Shown here in pieces: positions 34,001 through 41,675 of a DNA stretch of 64,000 bases (position 1 is its first letter; every line of letters begins with the position of its first letter). A program made the translations under genes and the position numbers. Origin of the DNA: an uncultured Candidatus Woesearchaeota archaeon (GTDB lineage: Archaea > Nanobdellota > Nanobdellia > UBA10117). The stretch is from positions 79,146-143,145 of the forward strand of contig CAIPHS010000007.1 in assembly GCA_903864915.1 (NCBI GenBank). The letters run 5' to 3'. Below the pieces are notes generated by a model. That model ran no database searches. It was not told the origin of the DNA and saw only the letters and a program-made list of their open reading frames with translations.

Positions 34001-34575
34001 CAATGTACATAATGTATGTTCACACATTGAGACAATCCTGTCATCCAATAACATTCAGGAGATGCAGATGCGCAAGAAGCACTATCGCAATTCCATGAAC
34101 ATGGCGGAATTGCTTGTGTTTTTACATTTGCTGTTTCCAATCCATAATATATTGTATAAGTCGTAGTGTCTGCTACCTGAGATCCCGTTATTGCGAGTAG
34201 TGGTTTCTCGGCTGATGAGTTTGCAATAGTCGTTTTGTAAACTACGTTATTTATTACGACATCAGCTTCCACACATTTTTCATTCTGGTAAACTTCATTC
34301 TTTGTCGAAAAAGGAACAGCGAGGCCATTCGACTCCACATAGACACCATCAGTGCAGTTGATAGGCTTGCTATCTCCAAAGATTATGTGCTGCGTGATAA
34401 CTGACTGCTCCGAGGTTGCTATAACTTCCGTCCTGTTTTCCCACTCAAGACCTCTTGCTGTAAATGCACCAACTGTTATTGGCTTGAAAATCATGAGCAA
34501 GGCAGCCACGATGGTAATAGCTATGATTACTGCGAAGAATGACTTGGTATCAGCCCCAATTACTCTTTTAATCAT
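31000..34575 (-). CDS. Giant secreted protein: metal-binding repeat plus NosD-like beta-helix
   Basis: 1191 residues. An N-terminal signal-anchor (AVIIAITIVAALLMIF), a cysteine-rich stretch, a MopE-like putative calcium-binding motif (TDGDGDSYN, DCNDADPAVNPGVTEICN, DDNCNG, near residues 270-325), and a long parallel beta-helix of PbH1/NosD type (about 580-880) with repeated short units such as NNTLSGDSG and IENNWIFN. The NosD-like ending NFWSDYGGTDDGSG and a C-terminal beta domain repeat follow. Rich in N-glycosylation sequons. The start overlaps the RHH stop as ATGA (34572-34575). Confidence 0.8.
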   Translation of the reverse strand: MIKRVIGADTKSFFAVIIAITIVAALLMIFKPITVGAFTARGLEWENRTEVIATSEQSVITQHIIFGDSKPINCTDGVYVESNGLAVPFSTKNEVYQNEKCVEADVVINNVVYKTTIANSSAEKPLLAITGSQVADTTTYTIYYGLETANVKTQAIPPCSWNCDSASCASASPECYWMTGLSQCVNIHYVHCYSITNPTECAGPPPFFGEQLATEVMPQVWCGWNSGSCVSCSIYNGDQISCESTDGCMYLTGPGECTGKNFCAVGPTCTDGDGDSYNITGAGCGPVDCNDADPAVNPGVTEICNNGIDDNCNGNIDCADSACTVSPMCQPVYTKFGGTTTNFSLVPDITQVSDCTLEDPAYGKIVWQNPVDASGANFDANVNIGQGFVSINSASMGASLNSPAIIHTYGVTCPVDFIYESPGYFSTANDIISSGTVCPDCSIISCGSGILAFSVTHFSGYAAGWIGTYVGTINITDGNYRMDYFLTSGGGTINDSSYSMLVMAGDTVVQTSNDSTYNAQLGSIYPLDVVQTDVSACKNLTISNATYTLTQNLTGLQPGRNVCIDVQADNITLNCNNYNMNGTTGYGINIVGRNNVTIANCTVYEYDDNIYIDNTNYSTIENNWIFNASTSYCLELDSGWHNRITSNHQNYFLAISSGGDNYIYNNTLSGDSGMRVSTEYNDTFSSNVIIGNPYEGLVGIALAYNTTNCTVFNNTISGMTANYQAGINIDVDSKYNNLTYNNITDCNIGIGMRYGAIYDTIVHNWITNNSIGIWASDDLGASYNNTFYDNYLNNTANVDDSSTGNFWNTTYNCTNGQNIISGSCIGGNFWSDYGGTDDGSGTYPHNISGDSIGDTNLPFNTNITIGGDYLPLTNIAGPPHYNLTVYIDGAETTTFANTSQPYLVDVLVTNSTSDPQQNVLVGIEESNGRNIFLPLLDSGYIYRGKAYGLSNATGFVEFVIAPTNYSISPIYNYSISAVVLNSSLGVTQRVNLTVADTSSLNKQSKLFSNQDALKTSAESMFKIISISKAWADLGKEKRVNLTVYLNGTYDSPPQVSVGVINRVNITLINQTSGLEVQGDIVPEELNGYILHSAGVPGNGINSTDFAQGIKTGQIFYMVPSKYTNTPDDKLIFNIAYGGSNVATINLSIDSSSLIQPLTSDLNISDPTVADSLKSHAEAMYKVIAIIKACVD

Positions 34576-34709
34576 TTTTCTTTCTCCTTCAATAAATGAA
34601 TAGCAGTTTCAATAACGTGAGATTTATTTCGATATTTCTTATTTTTTAATAATGTCTCAATTATCTCAATTACTTCTTTATCAACGGTTGCGGAAATACG
34701 TTCTTTCAT
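34572..34709 (-). CDS. 45-aa ribbon-helix-helix (CopG-type) regulator
   Basis: Sequence starts MKERISATVDKEVIEIIETL and continues with KNKSHVIETAIHLLKEK: a beta strand, two helices and the usual charged tail, the RHH/CopG fold. It is the first gene of the surface-protein operon and its stop overlaps the next start (ATGA). Two 15-nt repeats at 34709 and 34749 flank the transcript start, so autoregulation of the surface operon is likely. Confidence 0.75.
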   Translation of the reverse strand: MKERISATVDKEVIEIIETLLKNKKYRNKSHVIETAIHLLKEKEK

Positions 34710-34772
34710 ATTACTTAGTAATACTTAATCCTCTTTTATCTTCTAAAATATTACCTAGTATTACTATATAAA
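34709..34772 (-). promoter_or_regulatory. Promoter with two RHH operator candidates
   Basis: TATTACTTAGTAATA (34709-34723) is a perfect 15-nt palindrome that overlaps the RHH start codon. TATTACCTAGTATTA (34749-34763) is a second copy of the same core (TATTAC-TAGTA). A TTTATATA box (minus, 34765-34772) sits beside the second copy. RHH proteins bind such short tandem sites as dimers. Confidence 0.65.
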
Positions 34773-34800
34773 TATTTGCTTTAAATTATGAAAACGATAT

Positions 34801-35631
34801 CTAATCACAAACCCAATAGCTACAAGATTTGGGGCTTGTTGGACAGTTCACAGAGAAATTACCTAGTGATATGCCATCATCATACATTATGCAATCAGAG
34901 CCGTTGTTCTCGATTATTGTTTCAGATGCCAAATTACCAAATGTTCCAGTATAAGTTCTGAACACCCCACCACCTTGCAAAACCATGGAAACCCAATCTG
35001 AGCCACGTGTTCCTAAGTAACCCCATGCCGCAGCACGCCAAGGTGGAATAAGAAAATTTGGGTAGTATGATAACCTAAGCGTACAGCCGTCTTTGTCATC
35101 ACATATTCCGGAAGCGTTAAAATCCGTAACATAGCCAAAAGGACTACCTGAACAGGTTACATTCACGCAATTGTATTTCTCAAATGTCACAGCATCGTCT
35201 GCAATTTTGGTTGTGTTTACGCAATTGGTGCATTGCACATCATTCGAAACACCTGACCTGTATGTATATGCTGATGATGTCATGGAATGTCTTGGAGATA
35301 GTATAGAACCATTTACTGAAAGCTGCAAATAATATTGCTGGTTAAAAGGAAGGTTTAATGTGTTTATGCTGCCCAATAAAATCTGAAAAATTCCAAATTG
35401 ATCAGGTATTATGGATTGTGTTTCGTTATACAACATGTTGCCGGCTGTTGCATCGTCCCAGATTGTAAAATTAACATCATAATTTCCAACTAAAGGCGCC
35501 AAGGTTGTGGCATTTCTTAATCTACCTTGAATGGTTATTAGTTGAGGAACTGCGGCTTCTGCCGCGCTTATGCTTGCCAAGAGCAAAACTAGCCCGGCAA
35601 GTAATAATATAGTGGCCTTACTCATACTCAA
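34801..35631 (-). CDS. Secreted protein of unknown function
   Basis: 276 residues. Signal peptide (ATILLLAGLVLLLASISAAE), then a beta-rich body. The early part resembles generic secreted beta domains (VPQLITIQGRLRNATTLAPL, FTIWDDATAGNMLY). Contains several cysteines in CTNCVN and CSYWVC contexts and many N-glycosylation sequons. No membrane anchor at the C-terminus. It precedes the RHH operon on the same strand but is separated by that operon's promoter. Confidence 0.65.
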   Translation of the reverse strand: MSMSKATILLLAGLVLLLASISAAEAAVPQLITIQGRLRNATTLAPLVGNYDVNFTIWDDATAGNMLYNETQSIIPDQFGIFQILLGSINTLNLPFNQQYYLQLSVNGSILSPRHSMTSSAYTYRSGVSNDVQCTNCVNTTKIADDAVTFEKYNCVNVTCSGSPFGYVTDFNASGICDDKDGCTLRLSYYPNFLIPPWRAAAWGYLGTRGSDWVSMVLQGGGVFRTYTGTFGNLASETIIENNGSDCIMYDDGISLGNFSVNCPTSPKSCSYWVCD

Positions 35632-35656
35632 ACCATAGAAAAGCGCATATATAAAT

Positions 35657-36025
35657 TTATCTTAGAGATTCTGCAGATGTGCTGAATTCCTTCAAAACCG
35701 TTTCGTTTTCAGCATCAACAATCAACAACAAACCCGTATCGTTGGCAGAGTATGTGACTTTGTAAAGTGTTTTTTCAGGAAGATTTCCGTAAATCGCTGG
35801 ATAGGTTTTTGCTTCCTCTTTTATCTGCGCAGCTGTCAGCATCGAAACATTTGTTGTAGAATTTTGGTATGTTCCCTTGAACTGCAGGACATTCTCATCT
35901 TTTTCAGATATATTCAAAGCCTTGCTGCTCAAATCTGTGCTTTGCTTGTTACGCAAAGCCACGAACGCAAAAATAAGTATTATTGCAACCGCAAACACTA
36001 TGAGGAGTTTGTAGACATTCTTCAT
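35657..36025 (-). CDS. Small membrane-anchored extracellular protein
   Basis: 122 residues from the ATG ending at 36025. A single N-terminal membrane helix (YKLLIVFAVAIILIFAFVAL) is followed by an ~85-residue outside domain with N-glycosylation sequons (NSTTNVS, NDTG, NETV). No family recognised. Its start overlaps the stop of the preceding 68-aa gene as ATGA (36022-36025). Confidence 0.65.
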   Translation of the reverse strand: MKNVYKLLIVFAVAIILIFAFVALRNKQSTDLSSKALNISEKDENVLQFKGTYQNSTTNVSMLTAAQIKEEAKTYPAIYGNLPEKTLYKVTYSANDTGLLLIVDAENETVLKEFSTSAESLR

Positions 36026-36228
36026 GGCTTCTTCTCCCCCACCCTGACCTGACACTTAGGATTGTCGGCGGCGAGGGGCGGTAGGATGTGTGATAGCACC
36101 TGCTCGGCGGTCATCGGAAAGACACGTCCGGTCGAGCTTGTCTGCTCCCATCCGTCCGCGACCTTGCGGAAGGTCTGCGTGCTGCCGCGCTTGGTTGTGA
36201 TGTAGATGATGCACTCAGTGTTCTTCAT
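36022..36228 (-). CDS. 68-aa protein of unusually GC-rich composition
   Basis: No family recognised (MKNTECIIYITTKRGSTQTF...). The codons are GC-rich: 36061-36180 is about 63 percent G+C by my count, unlike its AT-rich neighbours. A TTTATTTAAAACG box (minus, about 36246-36258) is centred about 26 nt before the start, so it is an expressed unit with the membrane protein downstream. Composition suggests recent transfer. Confidence 0.55.
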   Translation of the reverse strand: MKNTECIIYITTKRGSTQTFRKVADGWEQTSSTGRVFPMTAEQVLSHILPPLAADNPKCQVRVGEKKP

Positions 36229-36259
36229 GACTTTTCAAAGAAGTAACGTTTTAAATAAA

Positions 36260-36427
36260 TTATGCTTTGAATTTTTCCTTATCTTTAACGTCAATTTCCA
36301 GAATCATGTAACCTTCATAGCCACACTTGTCGCAAACCCATTGTTCTGGGAGGAACATGCCTGCCGCAGAGTTTGACAGCCTTATATCTGGGCTCTTGCA
36401 TTTCGGACAGATAGAAATCTTAACCAA
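36260..36427 (-). CDS. 55-aa zinc-ribbon protein with a TTG start
   Basis: Reads LVKISICPKCKSPDIRLSNS then LPEQWVCDKCGYEGYMILEI, with two CxxC pairs. No ATG fits; TTG at 36425-36427 (or 36428-36430) is preceded by GGTGAGG, a Shine-Dalgarno-like match inside the end of taw1. It overlaps the taw1 end by 8 nt. This is a plausible translationally coupled zinc ribbon. Confidence 0.5.
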   Translation of the reverse strand: MVKISICPKCKSPDIRLSNSAAGMFLPEQWVCDKCGYEGYMILEIDVKDKEKFKA

Positions 36428-37445
36428 CAAACCTCACCTTATTCTTTATATCTAATTTTGCAATTTTATAGTTTTGCTCCTCAATTTCCGCCAGATTATG
36501 CTTCCAAACTTTCTCATCTCTTGCAAAAACAATAACTCTGCTGATTGGATCCTTGTGCTTAATCACATAACCAGTCAATTTCACAATTTCTTTTGCAAAC
36601 TTCTCCAGTTCCTGCATGGTTGGCATATCCTCTGCCTTCAATCTTTTCCTTGATTCGCCAAGCCAGGTATAACCCTTGAACTCCACAAATTTCGGCTGCG
36701 CCATGTTGATTAACTTGGCCCAGCCTTCAGCATCTTTCAGGTTTAGTCCTTTGACCAACGTCATCCTGAAAATCGTCCTGCATTTGAATTTTTTCATCAA
36801 TTCTAATGACTTAAGGACATTTTCCCAGGCATTTTTTATGAATGGATTTGCAATTTTTTCATAATCCGCAGGATTCGTTGCATAAACTGAGATGTATAGA
36901 TTAGTTGGCTCTGCTTTTTTCCTTAATAGTTCCTGCAATCTGCCAGGAACGGTGCCGTTTGTCACAAGGAAAGCAGTCATCCCTCTTTTCCTGACTTCTT
37001 TTATTAGTTCTGCAATTTTCGGATACAAAGTTGGCTCGCCATCCAGAGAAATTGCAAAGTGCACTGGATTCAGAGCTTCCTTATACTGCTGCAATGTTGT
37101 TTTGGAATTGCCCTTCCAGCCACTCATCAAGTCCCTTTGCGCTTCTATTGCTTCATTGATGATTTCTTTTGGATTATCCCACTTGGCATGCGATTTGAAT
37201 CTATCCTTGCCAAATGTTCTCCAGCAGAACTTGCATGAAAACGTGCAGAAATCCAGAGTCGGCGTCATCTGCAGGCATCTGTGTGAAGAAACGCCATAAA
37301 CGGACTTGTAACAATTACGCCCGCCGCGCATGACTGATTTTGCCCATCGGCAGACCTCAACTCCGCTATGTTGATGCTCGCCAACAACGCGATAGCCAGC
37401 GTTCTTGTATTGCTTAAGTCTTTTTTGTGTGAACTTTTTCTGCAT
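36420..37445 (-). CDS. taw1: tRNA 4-demethylwyosine synthase TYW1/Taw1
   Basis: 341 residues. Radical SAM motif DFCTFSCKFCWR gives C67, C71, C74. Upstream cysteines C32, C45 and C57 fit the second Fe-S cluster of archaeal TYW1. It makes the tricyclic imidazoline of wyosine at G37 of tRNA-Phe from pyruvate and SAM. Conserved GEPTLYPKIAELI and VTNGTVP follow. Neighbours are another tRNA modification gene (37476). Confidence 0.95.
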   Translation of the reverse strand: MQKKFTQKRLKQYKNAGYRVVGEHQHSGVEVCRWAKSVMRGGRNCYKSVYGVSSHRCLQMTPTLDFCTFSCKFCWRTFGKDRFKSHAKWDNPKEIINEAIEAQRDLMSGWKGNSKTTLQQYKEALNPVHFAISLDGEPTLYPKIAELIKEVRKRGMTAFLVTNGTVPGRLQELLRKKAEPTNLYISVYATNPADYEKIANPFIKNAWENVLKSLELMKKFKCRTIFRMTLVKGLNLKDAEGWAKLINMAQPKFVEFKGYTWLGESRKRLKAEDMPTMQELEKFAKEIVKLTGYVIKHKDPISRVIVFARDEKVWKHNLAEIEEQNYKIAKLDIKNKVRFVG

Positions 37446-37475
37446 GATTAGAAATAAAAATTTAAGTTTAAAGGC

Positions 37476-38507
37476 TTAGCGCTTTTGCAGAATGAGGAAT
37501 TTTCTAGTCAAACCACCATGCACAAACATGCTTGTTTCAAATATGATTTTCCACTGCTTCTTGTTCATCAGCTTTTTCGCATTTATGGAATCCGGGTACA
37601 AAAGTGCAACAAACTTTTTCTTTTTCAAAATTTTGTGGGCTGAAGACATGAAATCTTTGTATAAAACATTGATGTTCTTGGCCCCAATCCTTGTCGACCT
37701 GCCATACGGCGGGTCTGTTGCAATTGCATCAACAGAATTTGGTTTCAAAATCTTTGTTAATTTTGTTGCATCGCCTTCCATCAAACGGGCTTTTACATTG
37801 TAAAAAGCAGTATTCTTCCTGCTGCCCTTAATCATTATTGCGTCAAAGTCAACACCGATTGGCTTGCATCCAAGTATCGCGGCTTCTATCAAAATTGAAC
37901 CTGTGCCGCAGAAAGGATCCAGCAAAATATAGCCTTTCTTTGCTCTTGACAAGTTCACAAGCAATCTTGCAAGCTTCGGCTTCAAAGTGGTTGGATGGAA
38001 AGCTGGCTTCTTCATCGGCTCCCTTTTCTTGAAACGGCCTTTGGAAACTTTCCAAAGCATCTTTGTCACATAAATTTCCTTGTTTGTTATGACAAAAAGC
38101 ACAGTTGTTTTCGGCTTTTCCATAGAAACTAGTGGAATCTCGCCATCCTTTTTCTGCACAAAATAATCATAAATTGGTCCTGCCAGCCTTGCCTCGAGCA
38201 TAGACATCTGATTTCCTGTCAAGTCAATGGCGCGCACGCAAAAAGGGATTTTTACAAAAGCCCACTTGACGTTGCCAAGCTCATTCAGCGAAAGGGACTT
38301 CAGCTTTGTTACCAAAAAAGCTGCAGAGTGCAGGAATGCAGACCTCTCTGCAAGCTCCTTGACTTTGATTTCAGAAAGGCTTGATTCCAAAATGACAAAA
38401 TTGTCAAATTTTTTAATTAAAACAAATTTAGAAGGATAAAAAAGTGCAGCTAGCTCTTCTAGGGCCAGCTCTGGATTTTCACCAGACAATTCAAACAGGT
38501 ATTGCAT
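37476..38507 (-). CDS. tRNA (guanine10-N2)-dimethyltransferase Trm-G10
   Basis: 343 residues. N-terminal THUMP-like domain (about 1-150) then a Rossmann methyltransferase with LLDPFCGTGSILIEAAILGC and the N-methylase motif DAIATDPPYGRS. This architecture is Trm11/Trm-G10, which methylates G10 of tRNAs. The start overlaps the stop of the 55-aa membrane gene (TGATG). I cannot exclude another THUMP-type target position. Confidence 0.85.
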   Translation of the reverse strand: MQYLFELSGENPELALEELAALFYPSKFVLIKKFDNFVILESSLSEIKVKELAERSAFLHSAAFLVTKLKSLSLNELGNVKWAFVKIPFCVRAIDLTGNQMSMLEARLAGPIYDYFVQKKDGEIPLVSMEKPKTTVLFVITNKEIYVTKMLWKVSKGRFKKREPMKKPAFHPTTLKPKLARLLVNLSRAKKGYILLDPFCGTGSILIEAAILGCKPIGVDFDAIMIKGSRKNTAFYNVKARLMEGDATKLTKILKPNSVDAIATDPPYGRSTRIGAKNINVLYKDFMSSAHKILKKKKFVALLYPDSINAKKLMNKKQWKIIFETSMFVHGGLTRKFLILQKR

Positions 38508-38674
38508 CAGCGTTTCTTGCGTATATCCAGCTTGTGCATTATCTTGTCAAGGTGCTCTTCCATTCTTTCTATGCGCCTATCTATTACAACAATGTACTTC
38601 AAGCTCCAGATAACACCTACTAACAAACCTAAAACTGTAGCCCAAATTACAAGTGTTCCTGCATCCATTGCCAT
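38507..38674 (-). CDS. 55-aa single-helix membrane protein
   Basis: Sequence begins MAMDAGTLVIWATVLGLLVG, one membrane helix, followed by a charged amphipathic coil (IDRRIERMEEHLDKIMHKLD). TTTTTATACC (minus, about 38693-38702) lies just upstream, so likely leaderless. Its stop overlaps the Trm-G10 start. Lies between sepF and the methyltransferase gene. Confidence 0.65.
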   Translation of the reverse strand: MAMDAGTLVIWATVLGLLVGVIWSLKYIVVIDRRIERMEEHLDKIMHKLDIRKKR

Positions 38675-38712
38675 AATTAAATAAAAAAGAAGGGGTATAA
38701 AAAGGTGTGTTA

Positions 38713-39129
38713 CTACAATTCCTCGTCAAGAGAAGCGTCTTCGCCTGGGAGCTTTTCTGCTGGCTTGTTCTGGCCTGCTCTCCAGACTTTTGCGAAGCTT
38801 GGTGTGACGACTAGGAAATTCTCGCCGAAACCGGCAATATCCCCTTGGTTCGCCTCGACAGTCTTCTTTATCTTGTCGATTGCCCTTTTGAGTTCCGCTA
38901 GGTCCTTATCTTTCAAGGGTTCTATGTTTATGATTGAAATAGTAAAACCTTCCCTCACGCCAAGTAAGATTTCCTTTATGTCTTCAAATTTCTCCAACGT
39001 AAAGGGCCTTACCACTACCTTTGAAGGCTGGTCTTTTATATCGGCTTCGAGTTCAACGTAATCTTCGCCAAGCTCAACGTCAGATTCTTTGGTTGTAAAA
39101 GTTTTCTTTAGACTATCAAATATTCCCAT
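38713..39129 (-). CDS. sepF: Archaeal SepF cell-division protein
   Basis: 138 residues. N-terminal amphipathic membrane-targeting helix MGIFDSLKKTFTTK, an acidic linker, then the SepF/DUF552 domain (VVVRPFTLEKFEDIKEILLG, NIEPLKDKDLAELKRAIDK, GDIAGFGENFLVVTP). Archaeal SepF anchors FtsZ to the membrane. The N-terminal helix resembles that of the coiled-coil protein at 45625. Confidence 0.9.
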   Translation of the reverse strand: MGIFDSLKKTFTTKESDVELGEDYVELEADIKDQPSKVVVRPFTLEKFEDIKEILLGVREGFTISIINIEPLKDKDLAELKRAIDKIKKTVEANQGDIAGFGENFLVVTPSFAKVWRAGQNKPAEKLPGEDASLDEEL

Positions 39130-39289
39130 TGTGTACCTCTGTTTTTACTGATGAATTACACAACAATATAAGCTTTTTGATATCGCAGCATCTAATTGAA
39201 TTACGAAAGCAAAATATCCCAAACAAAACAATACAGCTATTTACAATATGGCAAGCTTTAAAAAACTATTAGTTTAGTTGAGTATACAA

Positions 39290-40063
39290 ATGACACTCGA
39301 TTGTATTATTGCTGGAAAAGACTGTAAAAAAACTTGGATGCTTGGCTCTCAAGATGTCAGAAGCATGCAAGGTGCCGAAGCCTCTGATAACACGCGAAAA
39401 ATAGAGATGCTTGCACAAAATATAATTTTCGCCAGCGCCGGCACGCTAAACACTTCTTATGATGCATTCTTGAATGCGAAACGAGATATTGCTCAGTATA
39501 CGCAACCGATGGTTAAAGAGACCGCATACAGTGTTTACACTCAATTACAAAAAGAAATAGACCACAAAACATTCAGAGGACAAAAAAGAAGCTCAACAGA
39601 ATCATTAAATGTCGGTGTTATGGTTGCAGGCATAGACGCTTTCGGTCCAGCCATTTATGCAATAGATGTTAACGTTATAGGAAACTCGGATATTTATCGC
39701 GTGGTTGTGCCTTTCTGCAACATGGGCACAGGTTCTAAAACTGCAGATCCTACAATTAAGAAATGGATTCAGCACTTCGGTGGCCCAAATTATGAAACTC
39801 CATGCGACTGTATAGAAATGCCGATGGAAAAAGGCATCGAATGTTTAACATATGCACATTTGGAAGCAGCCGAATTCACACCTACAGTCAGCCCGATATT
39901 CAAGATTCTCTATTTGGAAGCAGGGCCTGATGGATTCAAGTCTGGCAAAGTGGATGCTTTGCCGATGAGAAAAATGAAGAAAATGTTAGAAGCAGACAGG
40001 AAATACTTAAAGATGAAACTTGATAATCCTGGTTTTGTTAAAAACTTCCTTAAGCAGAACTAA
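39290..40063 (+). CDS. Divergent proteasome-fold (Ntn-hydrolase) protein with N-terminal threonine
   Basis: 257 residues from the ATG at 39290, placed by a CTTTAAAAA box (39256-39264) about 30 nt upstream; the alternative TTG start 12 nt earlier is weaker. MTLDCIIAGKDCKK: removal of Met would leave Thr1, the proteasome nucleophile. SDNTRKIEML matches the strand that holds beta-subunit Lys33, ESLNVGVMVAGIDAFGPAIY matches the central strands, and MGTGSKTADPTIKK the STGSG turn. The usual Asp166 and Ser129 positions look substituted. Likely a distant beta-subunit relative, possibly inactive or with altered specificity. Confidence 0.65.
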   Translation: MTLDCIIAGKDCKKTWMLGSQDVRSMQGAEASDNTRKIEMLAQNIIFASAGTLNTSYDAFLNAKRDIAQYTQPMVKETAYSVYTQLQKEIDHKTFRGQKRSSTESLNVGVMVAGIDAFGPAIYAIDVNVIGNSDIYRVVVPFCNMGTGSKTADPTIKKWIQHFGGPNYETPCDCIEMPMEKGIECLTYAHLEAAEFTPTVSPIFKILYLEAGPDGFKSGKVDALPMRKMKKMLEADRKYLKMKLDNPGFVKNFLKQN

Positions 40064-41669
40064 ACCTGATTTCTGCCTTCCTTATCAAAGCGTCCAAAGC
40101 TATCCTTCCCAGCTTTGACTTCTTGTGCAGCTTGACTTCCCCGCTTCTTGGAACAGACAGCCTTGCAACTTGCTTGCCATCCACTTCAAGCGTGACTTCT
40201 TTGACATTTCTTGAAAAGTAGAAACTGATGTATTTCTTTTCTTCATTTACCTTAAAGCTAATTGCGCCGGCGTGCATCGTGCCGCCATGTGCTGGGGATT
40301 CTCGTCCCCTTTTCTTGATTGGCACAATCACTGTCTGCTCGCCGTAAGTATACATTTCAAATTCCAATTCATTTGTATCGAAATCCCTTACTTCAACAAC
40401 AGGCCTTGCCAAGTCTGCTTCTACCATGCCTGTCGGCACTTTGACTTTCATGCTCAGTTCTAGAACCCTTCCAATAGCTCCATTCTCTATGAAAATTACT
40501 GTGTCTATAATAGATGGCATCATGCCCAATTCCACACGGCCAACAAAACGTTGCACCGCATCAATCGGGTTTGTAGCGTGAACAACGCCAACAAGGCCAA
40601 TTCCTGCCAATCTCAAATCAGCATAAAGCCTGAAGTCCTCAGTTACACGCATTTCATCAAAAAAAGTGTAATCTGGCCTTGTCAAAAGCAGGACATTATG
40701 AATGTCATCCCTGTTTCCCAGATTTTTAGAGTACTGCACAACTTCATCCGGAACCTGCAAGTCCCTCGGGCTCTCAATCGTCTTCACAATTTTTCCGTCT
40801 TTCAAATATAATTTTGCAAGTGCAGATGCAAATGTAGTCTTGCCAGAACCAGGAGCTCCTGAAATCAGTATTCCTGCAGCGCCTTTTTCCAATCTTTCCT
40901 GCAACTTTGGCGACAAATTATAATCTTTAGTTTCTAAAATCACAATTGGCTTGACTGCTGTCAGCTCCCAGCCGTCTGCAAACGGCGGTTTTGTAATTAC
41001 TATCCTGTAATTCTTGAACTGCACAATTGTAACGCCAGAATTGTTCAATTCGATGAAAGCATTCTCGGAAATCTTTGTCTTTTCTATAATATCAGATGTT
41101 AGTAATCTTATATCGTGGCCTGTTAACGGTGTTTTCTGCAGCATCTCAAATTTCCAGTCGCCCGGCTTGCCCCTTTTTGCAAAAGGCAACGTGTTTTCCT
41201 TAATATGGACAGACATGGTCTTGTCATCAAAGAACTTCTCAATCTCCAGCTTGCCAACAGTCTTGTTCGGCAAAGGCGCCAGGAGCATCGTAGCAACGCC
41301 CATGGCTTCTGCTACAAGCGATTGCACCCTGTCTGCTGTGATTAAAATTGCCTTTTTCTGCACGGCAACTTCACGTATGAGATCATCCATCGCTCCCTGT
41401 CTTGCGCCTTTTATGTAGGCCTCGACAGGCTTCTGGCCTGCATACTCAAGAGAAATAATCTTATCTTCAGCCAGTTTCCTCAGCTCCTTAATTTCTTCCA
41501 ACCCAAGAAAGCCTTCGGACTGGTTTGTGTTTGCCTGGTGCTCTAATTCCGCAAGAACTGCAAGAGGTATGACTATCTTGCCTTTAATCTTCTCTTTTTT
41601 AATCAGGTCCGAAACTTGCCGTTCAATCAGAATGGAAGTATCGACGACGTACACTTCTTCTTTGTTCAT
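40050..41669 (-). CDS. PIN domain-ATPase-KH protein (PINA-like)
   Basis: 539 residues. N-terminal PIN nuclease domain (D10 in VVDTSIL, later MDD and ITAD acidic residues), then a PilT-like ATPase with Walker A GAPGSGKTTFAS and VVHATNPIDA, and a C-terminal KH-like end. This is the archaeal PINA plan; Sulfolobus PINA is a hexamer that works with Hjc on Holliday junctions. The role in this organism is inferred from that family. Convergent overlap of 14 nt with the Ntn gene. Confidence 0.88.
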   Translation of the reverse strand: MNKEEVYVVDTSILIERQVSDLIKKEKIKGKIVIPLAVLAELEHQANTNQSEGFLGLEEIKELRKLAEDKIISLEYAGQKPVEAYIKGARQGAMDDLIREVAVQKKAILITADRVQSLVAEAMGVATMLLAPLPNKTVGKLEIEKFFDDKTMSVHIKENTLPFAKRGKPGDWKFEMLQKTPLTGHDIRLLTSDIIEKTKISENAFIELNNSGVTIVQFKNYRIVITKPPFADGWELTAVKPIVILETKDYNLSPKLQERLEKGAAGILISGAPGSGKTTFASALAKLYLKDGKIVKTIESPRDLQVPDEVVQYSKNLGNRDDIHNVLLLTRPDYTFFDEMRVTEDFRLYADLRLAGIGLVGVVHATNPIDAVQRFVGRVELGMMPSIIDTVIFIENGAIGRVLELSMKVKVPTGMVEADLARPVVEVRDFDTNELEFEMYTYGEQTVIVPIKKRGRESPAHGGTMHAGAISFKVNEEKKYISFYFSRNVKEVTLEVDGKQVARLSVPRSGEVKLHKKSKLGRIALDALIRKAEIRFSSA

Positions 41670-41675
41670 AGGACA

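Noticed and set aside
34801-35631. Phage tail-fibre gene
   Set aside because: Signal peptide and many glycosylation sequons favour a cellular secreted protein; no phage genes are near.
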